Shown here: positions 35,467 to 45,805 of the stretch, one piece after another
How positions within the stretch are numbered: the stretch's first letter is position 1
Layout of the letters: every line of letters begins with the position of its first letter
Source of the DNA: Metallyticus violacea
Taxonomy: Eukaryota > Arthropoda > Insecta > Mantodea > Metallyticidae
Direction: 5' to 3'
Length of the DNA: 64,000 nt
NCBI GenBank assembly: GCA_030762175.1
Contig: CM060834.1
Location: forward strand, 28,225,501-28,289,500
The notes under the pieces: generated by a model
The model's input: the letters and a program-made list of their open reading frames with translations, nothing else
Database searches by the model: none
What the model was told of the DNA's origin: nothing
Position numbers and translations under genes: made by a program

Positions 35467-35653
35467 GTGTAATGTTTGTGCCGCTCTATAATAAATAAAG
35501 AATTACACTCTCATTTCCATGCCATATCTCTGTTGCCACTAAGCATGTACTGAAAGAAATTTCAGAGACGTGACAACGTTGATTTCCTAAGCGAACTCTG
35601 ATATACCTGATTCTTCATGTGTATCATGTAAATAAGTAGCAGGATAGCTGTAT

Positions 35654-35950
35654 TTGTTGATTTGTTTTATTTATGGACGCTCATTAACAACTCGTATCAT
35701 CAGCGTCCCATTCAATTTAGGGCGTAAAACGGTCGATAAATTTTGTTCAGAGGCCTCTTCTTTCAGACTTGAGGTTCTTTTTCGTGCCGTAAATGTACGA
35801 CACGGGACCCACGGCTTTACTTCCCTTCCGAAGGAAGCCATACTTAGGAATGTTACACTCAAAAAAAATCCATCGATCCTAGCCGGGATGGAACACGCGA
35901 CCTTGAGCTTAGGAGGCAAGTATGATTACCACTACACCACCAGGACCGAC
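35654..35950 (-). mobile_element. SINE family A, copy 7 (full length)
   Basis: Minus strand, complete from the tail (TTGTTGATTTGTTTTATTTA) to the head (ACTACACCACCAGGACCGAC). The core is TTCCCTTCCGAAGGAAGCC. The B box is mutated (GGATGGAACACGCG in reverse). No obvious target-site duplication. Confidence 0.93.
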
Positions 35951-37376
35951 TCATTATCTTCAGATTGTTTACTTGCAATGAAGTGCTAATAATTATTACT
36001 ATTAGTATGTGTTGTTTCCGCTTGCTGGAATAACATAAAGAGATACTGAAATCTGAACAGCTACAATTTAATTTTTAGCAAAAGTATTTACGGATATCAT
36101 TCCTTTAAAATAGTTCTACACACTTATTCTCTTCTTCAGAACTTATGAAAGAGCCATACAGTGTTCATATATCCTATATTCGTTATGCTTAATGCCTTAG
36201 AGCTGACTACTGGCGTCGAATAAATAAAATCAAACATTCTGTTTAACATTAGAGTCCAGAAACTTTACACTTTAGCTATTCAGAACTAAAAATAAATTTT
36301 CTTAACTTAAAAATAACCCATGGGCAGACATTTTCCGGACACATTTTCTGTTTTACTTTACACTTTTAATTTTGTTTTTAAACGCAATGATTCGAACGAC
36401 CATATATGTATAAATATTATATAAAAGACGCAACGCTCTGTTCTAAGTTTCAAGGTCTTGAAAATATCGACTTTTAATAAAAAGAGTGATTTGGTTGCAT
36501 ATAAGTCGTCGAAAAAAAAGGCTATATTTCCTTTCTTAATACATGGAAAATCACATAAATCAAGTTACTAAGCTTGCTTTGAATTGAATGCGAACTCAAG
36601 GCCGCTCAAAGTTTCCAAACCACAGATGTAGTCCTGGTTTTACATAAGCTGCTACGTGAGATATTTTTCTCTCACCAGAAAATGGTACCAGCAGCTAAAC
36701 TAGTAATTATTATGAATAAATTAGTGTCCTCTTGAGCAGAGATGTGATGTAAGGCCCTTAGGGTTCGTCGTCCTCTGTGGAAGGCCATCTGGACTAAGGA
36801 AATGTCAAACCGCGTCCAGCGGTAGAAGAGAAAATTACACGGTTCCGCCAGGAAAAATGTCACTTCGGTCATTCGAAACATTGTGTCCAGGAGCGCGGAA
36901 TTAGCTCATCCCCTGCACTTTAACATAAAACGTGTCGAGCTGACTGTTCACCTAAGCTGCCCCTATTTTCTTGCCCCTATTTTCTTATAACCTGCAAGGC
37001 AACCTGCCTCTTTTCGCATTCTAAATCCACGATTATAATAGCTGTATTACTTTAACGTTGCTCAAAATGGATTTAAAGAACGACAAAAAGGCAGAAAAAA
37101 CTTCGAGCTCTTAACTTCAAAGCAATGATTCTTATTAATTTATTTTTACTGTCACATTATCACGATACTACTACTATTAAAATATAATCTTTTATATAGT
37201 TGTAATCATGCTGACCTGTACCAAAATACTGAAACTATAAGCAAACCCTTCAACCGAATAATTTAAAAACTATTCCTGATCGAAGCATAGATCTGAATTC
37301 AGCTTAAAAATATCACTAACACTTGGGAACAAAAATATGTAACGTTTTGTTATATTCCCAGAGTATAAGAGTATAA
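35951..37376. other. No gene seen (1.4 kb)
   Basis: AT-rich, with a less AT-rich patch at 36590-36990 that shows no recognisable exon or domain. Confidence 0.45.
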
Positions 37377-37511
37377 GCTTCTTCTCCTTCTTCTTCTTTT
37401 TCTTCTTTTTCTTCTTCTTCTTCTGCTCCTCCTCCTCCTCCTCCTCCTTCTTCTTCTTCTTCTTCTTCTTCTTCTTCTTCTTCTTCTTCTTCTTCTTCTT
37501 CTTCTTCTTCA
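37377..37511. repeat. (CTT)n/(CTC)n polypyrimidine tract
   Basis: About 135 bases of C and T in triplet units with one G at 37425; the last 86 bases are pure pyrimidine. Open frames encoding poly-Lys/Glu on the minus strand are products of this repeat, not genes. Confidence 0.95.
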
Positions 37512-38315
37512 CTGATCCCGAAAATGACTTAAATTTTTCCTATCTGACTTAGTTAAAAAATATCTAAGAAAAATCAAATTCTGCAATTATTAATTTAAAC
37601 TGCAAGCAAATTTGCTGTTTTAGGACAATGAAAGGTACACATTAGTATGAACAGCAATATTATGAATGTATATAAATCGAATAAAACATTATCAATAGAA
37701 ATAACAACGCACACTTCTTCATAATCGTAAAAGTGTTTTTGCGTGTTGGTACTGTCCCTCTTCAGAAACCAGCAATAATCCAGGATCCCAACGACTTTGA
37801 TAAAGCTTTTCCATTGTGGTTTATGTCCTGATTAAAACACTATCACTTACTACACCCAAATTTTCAGGAAAAGTGTCTTAAGTATGAATAGAGTAAATGC
37901 GCTTTTAGTGACATCCTAACGTCCCATTTCTTTACAACATTGGAGTAATTTGTTCACTAAGTTCATGTTGTTCATTCTTTATATTATTAAGAAACCCTTC
38001 TGTCACTGCAATGAAAGAACGCCACCTCGTCAATTCCACATTTGTTAAATTTCTTTCAAAAAGTCGTCTATTAGAAGCTTCCAAAAGCATTCTCCTTTAA
38101 TTTTCCATGTGTCAAACTGGGAAATAAATCATGCCGTTTCCTGTAGATTGTAATTTTAGTAATTTCAGCATCATATTCTGCTGTTGCAATGTCGAGTCCA
38201 AGATCTCTCCATGTTTTCCCCCCAAATTTAAATCCCGCACTAAGTCATCTAAAATGTACCATGTTTCTAGTGGTAGAGGGTTGAATCACTTAAACTGAAT
38301 GCTGTTACTATTAGA
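37512..38315. other. Unassigned (0.8 kb)
   Basis: Several broken minus-strand frames give protein-like stretches (for example FIKVVGILDYCWFLKRDSTN near 37750), but I could not link them to a family. It may be an unidentified transposon remnant. Confidence 0.35.
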
Positions 38316-38610
38316 GTCGGTTCTAGTGGTGTGGTGTTAACCATGCTTGCCTCGTAAACCCAAGATCGTGGGTTCAATCGCGGCCAAGACCGATGGATTT
38401 TTTGGATAAAAATTCTAAATACGGTTTCCTTCGGAAGGAAAGTAATGTCGTGCGTCCCGTGTCGTATATTAACGGCATGTAAAAGAACCTCAAGCCTGAA
38501 AGAAGATGCCTCTCACAAAATTTATCAGTCTTTTCATGCCCTGAATAGAATGGGACGCTAATGACCTAAGATGTTAAAGAAAGTTCGTAAATAAACCAAA
38601 TCAACAACAA
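38316..38610 (+). mobile_element. SINE family A, copy 8 (full length)
   Basis: Plus strand, complete: head GTCGGTTCTAGTGGTGTGGT with B box GGGTTCAATCGCGG, core GTTTCCTTCGGAAGGAAAG, AAAAGAACCTCAAGCCTGAA, and tail AAATAAACCAAATCAACAAC. Many point changes in the head suggest age. A long tetranucleotide array follows about 120 bases downstream. Confidence 0.93.
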
Positions 38611-38733
38611 TTGTATTCCTTTATATATCAAATAATATTCCTCCGATGTTAAATAGCAGCATCTACGGTGTCTGTACCTATGTAATGCATATAATGTAAA
38701 AGTTAACGTACATATATAGTTTGTAAAATAAAC

Positions 38734-39019
<286 letters not shown>

Positions 39020-40091
39020 TACATTTATATATTTATCTGTTTGTCTATCTACAGCAAAGATCACTTATCTTCCCCCTAAACCCAATTATTGCTATAGCCC
39101 CTACTGACTCCCCTTTGAGGACACCGTTGAAATTATTTACTTTACTTTATGTTTAGAACATTATTTTAAAAATAAAAACCCGTTAAGCATTTTAACCAAT
39201 GGCTACCAAACTTATAGCATTACTAGTTCATCAGCAAAACACGATAATAGATAGCTCCTAATATGTCAGCAAAATCAGCCCTCCAATTTCTTATAAAGCG
39301 AAATCAGAGAAATTAAATTCCCCAAGATGAGAAAGATTTATTAAATTTCTTGGAAGTGTTCCATGGTTGGATGCTCTCCGGATCTTAATATTTTAATGAA
39401 CGCGTTTTCATTGACGACGGCAGATAAGGAATAAAAAGTTTTCGAGTCATAATTCTGTTGGAGTCACAAGGACCTAGTTTAGGGCAGCAATCATAGTTCC
39501 CGCGGGACATAAAACCATTTAATAGCAGATAAAATGGAATGACAGACTGGTTGGATTTCTGTGAAGCGACGGAGTTCGCCGAGTTTTGGAACAACCGCAG
39601 AAGAGCCATTATTTCTTGTTGGTACTTTTGTTAAGTAGTTAGTACACAAAACTTCTTGTAGTTCCCTGCTGGTAGGTGGCGGCTGCAGTCTATAGGAATA
39701 ATCGATTAGCCTCTCCTTCCTTACCATACCCTTCGCTAACTTCACTCTTGTGTTGGCTCAAGGGATGATTTAAAAGACCGAAAGGAGCGCACGAGAGATA
39801 ATTCATCAAAATAAAACTTTTAAGAGATTTTCTTTTAAAGGAAGAGTTTTTAATAGGGAAAGGAGTTTTTTTTTGACATTGGATTAAGGTTTAGATCAAT
39901 AAACAATCACTTAAAGAGATATTTTCTGTTTGTGACAGCTTTTTGCCCTGTTCTTTTTTCATACATTAGGTTATGTATGTTTCCAGATCTTTATAATTAA
40001 TGTTTAAAAATAATTAACGCCCTTATATATGCTGACAATCAAACGTTCATGTCACAAGTTAATTTATCTTAAATATATTTATTAGTGCATT
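39020..40091. other. No gene seen (1.1 kb)
   Basis: Minus-strand frames of 74 and 84 codons overlap at 39385-39745 in a less AT-rich patch. Neither translation resembles a known domain. Confidence 0.45.
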
Positions 40092-40770
40092 ATTAGCGAA
40101 TTCCTAATGAATCTATTGCGGTTGTATTCATGAAACGTTTTTTTTTGAAAAACGTCATCAAATCTCCATCGCACCTGCATACTGGGCACCGAAAATTAAA
40201 TGAACACATATATAAATAAAAAATAATGTAACACTATTAACAATGTAACTAAATTGACAATAATTAGAAAAGCAAAAAAGAACACAAAACTAAGAAAAAG
40301 TCACAGATTTGCAATCGCTACTATTAACAATCTAACTAACAATAATTAGAAACGCAGAAAGTGATAAAACACTAAGAAAAAATCACGTGTGTGTGTTTAT
40401 GTGTGTTTGTTAACGCTCTAGCGGTGGCAATTTTGTTTTTTCTCAACAAAACATTTCTTTAAAATACTCAAAAATCGCTCTAGTGGCCGATATTTTAATA
40501 TTTTAATGGAAACTTGTTATATGTCATTGAAAAAAACAAGAAACCAGTTTCTTAAAATCATGAAATCCAACTATTAGAAGGGAGGAGGTTACCTGAAAAC
40601 CAAACTTAAAAAATTGCTCTAGCGGCATTAATATTTGTTTTTTCGTGACGAAACTCTGTATATATCACTTAAAACAAGAAAAATATTTTCTGAAAAGTAA
40701 AGTAGGTGTATACTTGAAAATGGAAATTTAAAAGTGCTCTTGCGTTTTTCTCTTTATTGCTTTAAAATAA
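40092..40770 (+). mobile_element. Tandem-monomer element, copy 1 (two monomers)
   Basis: The 5' module is TTAGCGAATTCCTAATGAAT followed by CTATTGCGGTTGTATTCATG. A TG-rich stretch (40388-40411) comes next, then CGCTCTAGCGG. Two degenerate monomers follow, each with a T-rich stretch, ATATGTCATTGAAA-like, a GAAAAATA...TCTGAAA-like stretch and a GGGTTACCTGAAAAC-like box. The 3' module is GTGCTCTTGCGTTTTTCTCT. The 5' palindrome is mutated here. See 43690-44930 for the fullest copy. Confidence 0.7.
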
Positions 40771-40894
40771 AAGAGCAGTTAATTCAGCATATAAGCTGTA
40801 TTTATACAATGCATACATTTTACATTTAACAAAAGTATCGTATTGAAGATAGCAAATGTAAAATATTAATCTATTTATGTGTGTAATGTATATT

Positions 40895-41375
40895 TCCGAA
40901 AAGCTGTAGCTAAGATTTATCGCGATTACTTTCAGGAAACAGCAGTATTGGAACATGCCGTGCACAAACACTTCTCATATGCATCTTTTCAGTTACGAAC
41001 ATGTGGGTGTCACCCAGTGGAATTTTCAGGATTTTTGAAAGCATTTCTCTTCCGTTACAGCACAAACTGGAGTCCTGGGTCCACCTTCCTTTGAAATCCA
41101 TGCCTCTCTTCTTTAAACGAATTAGAGCTGTGCTAAAGGGAAGAATACACTCTCCATAGGCCTCAGCTGAAGATTTGTTGAAACGAAAGCAGAATTTCAG
41201 AACAGCATATTGTTCGTCGCATAGGCGGAACTTGCACACAACTCTTACAGGCGGGAACCGGAAGTGACAATATTTAAACTAGTACATTACGTATTAAGTA
41301 AAGTTAAATTTTAGCACGAGACATTATGCCTGTTAACAAAAGAATAACTCTTTATTGAACGTCCCTCTATTTATG
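40895..41375 (-). mobile_element. Mariner 5' half relic
   Basis: The minus strand is open for 109 codons (41239 down to 40910). It starts CKFRLCDEQYAVLKFCFRFN and KSSAEAYG, the first helix-turn-helix of SETMAR-like mariner transposases. A K-R-rich stretch and the second helix-turn-helix end follow (FVTEKMHMRSVCARHVPILL). The middle of the N-terminal domain has been altered by indels. Upstream sequence (41240-41375) matches the leader and end of the copy at 25556-25805. The catalytic domain is absent: the relic ends near the 3' module of the tandem-monomer element. Confidence 0.72.
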
Positions 41376-42187
41376 AATTAACTACACAAAGTCTTTCAAA
41401 GCAGCATGTTCAGTTAAAACACTTTACACCTCGTTGCCGTCATTAAATTTCTTTCGCTGAAGATTTTTCTTCCGTTTCGAAAAGAAGAAATAGTCACTGC
41501 GTGTTAGAGTGTTGGATCACATCAAGCTAGAGCCTTTCGATGCAACCTTTGCAACAATAACTGGAGCTTTGTCATAAAGCTGGAGAACATGCGTATCAGC
41601 ATGTTGTATAATTTGAGCAGTAGTGAACTAGAGTGCTTTGCAAATCAAGTGATTTCTATGGCAGTTCCAAAAACTTCTTACAATGATCTTAAATGTGAAC
41701 TAAACGAACAGCTTCCCTGTGGTTTACTACCTTCTGGAAAGAGAATCAAAATAATACCCATTATTCATCTCTTACAAAGGGTTTCTTTAGAAATCTACTG
41801 TGGCAAAATTCTGAACAATTTGCGGGAGCAGGTTACATGATGTCCCTTCTCAACTGCAGTCACTTTCATGTGAGTTTCTCGTGAATAATTCGAAAGATGC
41901 ATGTAAAGAAAGCTGGGGACTTCTTTCAGCTTCAGGGCCTATCTTTAAGTAGTTTCTCTTCAACAAAAGAGACGTTTTCCTCAGTCATTGATTACACAAG
42001 TCAATCCTTGCAAGGATCATGATGTTTTCTCTTCCTAAGGAAATTACCTAACCCATTTCTTGACGATGAAATGTGAAGTATACTTTTCTTAGCAAACGCT
42101 ATATCGGCGTGGACATTAGCCATAGAGCGATACTTACTTATGCTTTAGGCTACAGCAACTTTGCATGCCACACATATATATATATAT
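41376..42187. other. No supported feature (0.8 kb)
   Basis: A plus-strand 83-codon frame at 41589-41840 has no recognised domain. An (AT)n run of about 14 bases precedes the next SINE. Confidence 0.45.
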
Positions 42188-42430
42188 GTCGGTCCTGGTG
42201 GCGTAGTGGTAACCATACTTGCCTTCTGAACCCAAGATCGCGGGTGTATGGCTTCCTTCAGAAGGGAAGTGGGTTTCGTGTCGTACATTTACGGCACGAA
42301 AAAGAACCTCAAGCCTGAAAGAAGAGGCCTCTGAGCAAAATTTGTCGGCCTTTTCACGCTCTGAATTGAATGGGACGCTGATGACCTGAGATGTTAAAGA
42401 GCGTCCGGAAATAAATCAAATCAACCACAA
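42188..42430 (+). mobile_element. SINE family A, copy 9 (internal deletion)
   Basis: Plus strand: intact 5' head (GTCGGTCCTGGTGGCGTAGT), anticodon-arm region, and CCCAAGATCGCGGGT. A deletion of about 50 bases removes the rest of the B box and the next block and joins directly to ATGGCTTCCTTCAGAAGGG. The remainder to the tail (AAATCAAATCAACCACAA) is present. CACATATA-like words on both sides may be a target-site duplication. Confidence 0.92.
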
Positions 42431-43689
42431 ATGTCACATATAATCCAAAATCGTCTACCTAAATGCAAAGTTGAAACTGGTGCGCTAACCTCTCCACAGA
42501 CCCTGGCGCGAATTTTATATCTTGGAACATATCTCAACAAAAATTCCATTTAAATGTATGACGAATTACTATTAGCATCTGACCAACCTCCCTGCTCTTT
42601 AACCAAAAGGAAGATTTTTCAATACACCATAGGTCTATCTTTCCTGAATATGTGGCACCTTCCAGTCGCCCTAAATGTTGCAGGGAGCAGAGTTGTAAAA
42701 AGCGAGCGTTTATGGTAACCAAAGAGATAAACGGACAATGCTCAAAATAATCCAATGACGGCATCAATACTAGACGATATAGTGCTAGTCTGCACCAATC
42801 GGAAGAAAGGACAGGGGAAGATGGTTACATCATGGATGAGACAAGTAAGAAAGAGAAAACTGGGATTTGGTATATAGTGCAAAGACTGCACAGGTTGTAA
42901 GGATAAATTGCTACTCCAGAAAGAACCCTCATGTTTAAGTACTCAAAATGTAATTAGTAATAGTGTCCAATGGATTGGCTGTTAAAAGATCAAGAGTTTG
43001 TTCGCCGCCTCCATTGCTACAGAAGGAGTAAAAAGGTAAACTTTTGATGCAGCCTAATTAATTTTCAAAAGCATAATTTCCTTCCCCTTTTCCTGGTTTT
43101 TCAACTTTTCAATCTCATTAATGTTCATTTTCTTTCTGCAAACCCCTTTCTTTTGTAAAAGTGTTGAACTTTTATCAACCCCTCGACTTTACTTCCTCCT
43201 TGTCTGTACCTTATCTCCAAGACTCTCCCCCGCTCTTTCCTTTTACATCAAGAGGGCCCTAGCAATAATTACGTAAGGGTTGGAGCTTAAAAACACATCA
43301 TGCCAAGTAATTAATTAGCTAAAATTTCCCTTGAAGCTGCAGCATGTCATTGTGCCATATTTATAGACGAAAACCAGCGCTAAGTTAGCCTAACTTTTAA
43401 GCCCCTTTTCTTTCTTTAACTCCATGCCAAAGCGTTCTTCTCAGGAGACGGAGGAACTGCGCAAGTAGCGAAGTAAATTATCTCAGGGGGAGTGTGCGTG
43501 GATCAATATTGAAAAATATTTCCGCTCATTCAAACAAAATTAAAACGTTACAGTCTATTGAGCCAGAAATATAAGAGATGTACGGGTTTCTTCCACATTA
43601 TTTATTTACCGCATACAAAGATATAAAGATAGCCTATTGTGTCCTATAAAGGGCAAAGGTCTCCTAACAAGTAGTTAGAGGCGCTCGTT
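42431..43689. other. No gene seen (1.3 kb)
   Basis: AT-rich; short frames only. Confidence 0.5.
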
Positions 43690-43883
43690 TTAGGAATTCC
43701 GGAGGAAGTAAGCTATTGCGGTTGGCCTCGTAAAATATCTACTTTATTTCTTTTTATTTATTTTTAAGCAAATTCCGAAGGAATACAAGCTATTGCGGTT
43801 GTACCCATTGAATGATTTTTTAATGATTTATCTAAATCTGAATGGATCATTTCTACTAGGCACCTACATTTAAAAAAATGCCT

Positions 43884-43914
<31 letters not shown>

Positions 43915-44930
43915 CGCGTGCGTGGGTGTGTGTGTTTGTGTGTGTGTGTGTTTTTTTCCGCTCTGTGTGTCGCAATGTTTGTTTTTTCTCAACAAAACTA
44001 GGTATTAAACCATTAATTAACAAAGGATTCGTCGAGTTCGTTAACCAGCAAAATTGAACCATTGGAGTTGGGGGGTTAACCTAAGCGATTTTTTTTTTTA
44101 TTTGTTTAAATTTAAAGATCACTCTGGTAACCACAAAAATCGGTATACTTTTTTAAAAATAAATTGCTAAAATTGGTGTTCGAAAATTATGGCAATCGCG
44201 CCACTAGGAGTCGGGGTGTACCTGAAAAAAAGAATGGGGGTTAAAGAGAAAATTTAAAACCGCTCTAGCAGCCCCAATTTTATTTTTTAGTAGAAAACTC
44301 CACATATGCCAGAAAAAGTAGTTCCCAAAAATTGGTGAAATCGAACTTTTAGGAGGGGGGATTTGCTTGTACCCCAAAATTTAAAAATCTTCTGCCGGCA
44401 TTAATATTCTGTCTTTCTTACATTCTTTTTTTTTTTCAACGAAAAAAAATGACAAATTAATTAGGCTGCACATGACATTTAAATAAATAAAACTATAGTT
44501 TCTGAAAATCGGAGAAATCGGGCCATTAGAAGTGGGGGTTTACCTGTATCTCAAAATTTAAAAAGCGATCTAGCAGGAACAATATTTGTTTTTGCTAAAA
44601 AAAATCGCTCCAGCGCCCCATTTTAAATTTTTAAAGGAAAATTGGTATATTTTATTGAAATAAAGTAAGAAAAATAGTTTTTGAAACTTAGAGAAATCCG
44701 ACTATTAAGTGGGGGTTACCCGATACCCAAAATTTAAAAATCGCTAAGCGGCATTAATATTTGCTTTTCCAACAACGAAACTCCGTGTATAGCATTAAAT
44801 AAAATTAATAAAAAAAATAGTTTCCGAAAGTTATGGAAATTGGACCATTAGAAGTAGGGGTATACTTGAAAACCGAAATATAAACGGCGTTCTTACGTTT
44901 AATTTTCTCTTTCCATTGTTTGTTATACTG
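43690..44930 (+). mobile_element. Tandem-monomer element, copy 2 (six monomers)
   Basis: Fullest copy. Two 5' modules occur 80 bases apart (43692 GGAATTCCGGAGGAAGTAAG and 43770 AAATTCCGAAGGAATACAAG, each followed by CTATTGCGGTTG). A long TG/CG microsatellite (43883-43950) and a first monomer with GTTCGTTAACCAGCAAAATT come next. Five more monomers follow. The box ACCATTAGAAGTGGGGGTTT recurs in variants near 44058, 44201, 44345, 44522, 44700 and 44842 (spacing 142-178), and the box CGCTCTAGC recurs between them. The 3' module is CGTTCTTACGTTTAATTTTC. No protein is encoded. The plan of 5' module, microsatellite, central tandem repeats and fixed 3' end recalls non-autonomous Helentron/DINE-1 elements; that link is inference. 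Confidence 0.75.
43883..43950. repeat. (TG)n(CG)n(TG)n microsatellite
   Basis: About 11 TG units, 6 CG units, then TG again with few interruptions: a strictly alternating purine-pyrimidine run suited to Z-DNA. It occupies the microsatellite slot of the tandem-monomer element. Confidence 0.95.
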
Positions 44931-45495
44931 CAAGCAAACAAATTTATGGAGGAAACAGGCTTAGCACTCATAATGGAAGAATTTAGATGTAGAAATATTA
45001 ATTACAAAGATTTTAACTGTAAAAAGAGAGAAGACTATGAAAATGACAGAGAACTGTTTGACAAAAGTTAAAGAGGAATGGATAAGAATGATTAAGAGGA
45101 AGATAGAGGGAAAGATAGCCTTAGAAGTACAACCGGTCAGATTAGTATAAACAAGTATAGGATAATACAGCAATATGACGGTCACCAATACATTAATAAC
45201 ATGGAGTTGTGTGTACTGGAATCAGAATATATGCAAGTAACTTAGAAAGAGAATATCAAAGGAGATAGGTAAAATTATTATTATTTTATTTTTAGACTTT
45301 ATTTTATAATTGAATGATAAAGTATGTACATTTAAGTGTTGTATATGTGTAGCCTTTTGGGATGTCAATACATTTTCATTTCATTTCAAATTAGTATTCT
45401 TAAGGAAGGCTGTTGTACACGCAAGCGCACTAAGGATGTTATACTAGGTTATGTGGAAGCGTTCATCTGATTCTATAGGTATTCAAAAGGCCGGA
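44931..45495. other. Unassigned; possible LINE 3' end
   Basis: Low-complexity A-rich sequence ending in GGGATGTCAATACATTTTCA and (TTTCA)n-like repeats near 45365-45390. This resembles the 3' tails of some LINEs, but no RT motif lies upstream. Confidence 0.3.
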
Positions 45496-45805
45496 GTCGG
45501 TCCTGGTGGTGTAGTGGTTACCATACTTGCCTTCTAAACCCAAGATCGCGGGTTCGAACACGTCCAAGACCGATGGATTTTTTCGGGGCGTAAAAATCCT
45601 AAGTATGGCTTCCTTCGGAAGGGAAGTAAAGCCCTCGGTCCCGTGTCGTACATTTACGGTACGAAAAAGAACCTCAAGCCTGAAAGAGAGGCCTCTGAGC
45701 AAAATTTGTCGGCCGTTTCACGCCCTGAGTTGAATGGGACGCTGATGACCTGAGCTGTTAAAGAGCGTCCATAAATAAATCATTCCAAAAAAAAAAAAGG
45801 ACGGA
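45485..45805 (+). mobile_element. SINE family A, copy 10 (reference copy, with TSD)
   Basis: The element runs 45496 to about 45794. The head GTCGGTCCTGGTGGTGTAGT contains the A box, and the B box is GGGTTCGAACACG. TCGGTCC near the start and GGACCGA-like bases after the B box can pair as an acceptor stem. The body has GGGGCGTAAAAATCCTAAGT, the near-palindrome GGCTTCCTTCGGAAGGGAAG, TCCCGTGTCGTACATTTACG, AAAAAGAACCTCAAGCCTGA, AAATTTGTCGGCCGTTTCAC and GGGACGCTGATGACCTGAG. The tail is ATAAATAAATC then A12. AAAAGGCCGGA (45485-45495) and AAAAGGACGGA (45795-45805) form an 11-base target-site duplication with one mismatch. Confidence 0.95.

Noticed and set aside
37270..37512. Lys/Glu-rich minus-strand frame
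   Set aside because: It is a translation of the CTT/CTC repeat.
43883..43950. Promoter-like GC/TG element
   Set aside because: It is a microsatellite in the variable slot of the tandem-monomer element; no downstream gene.
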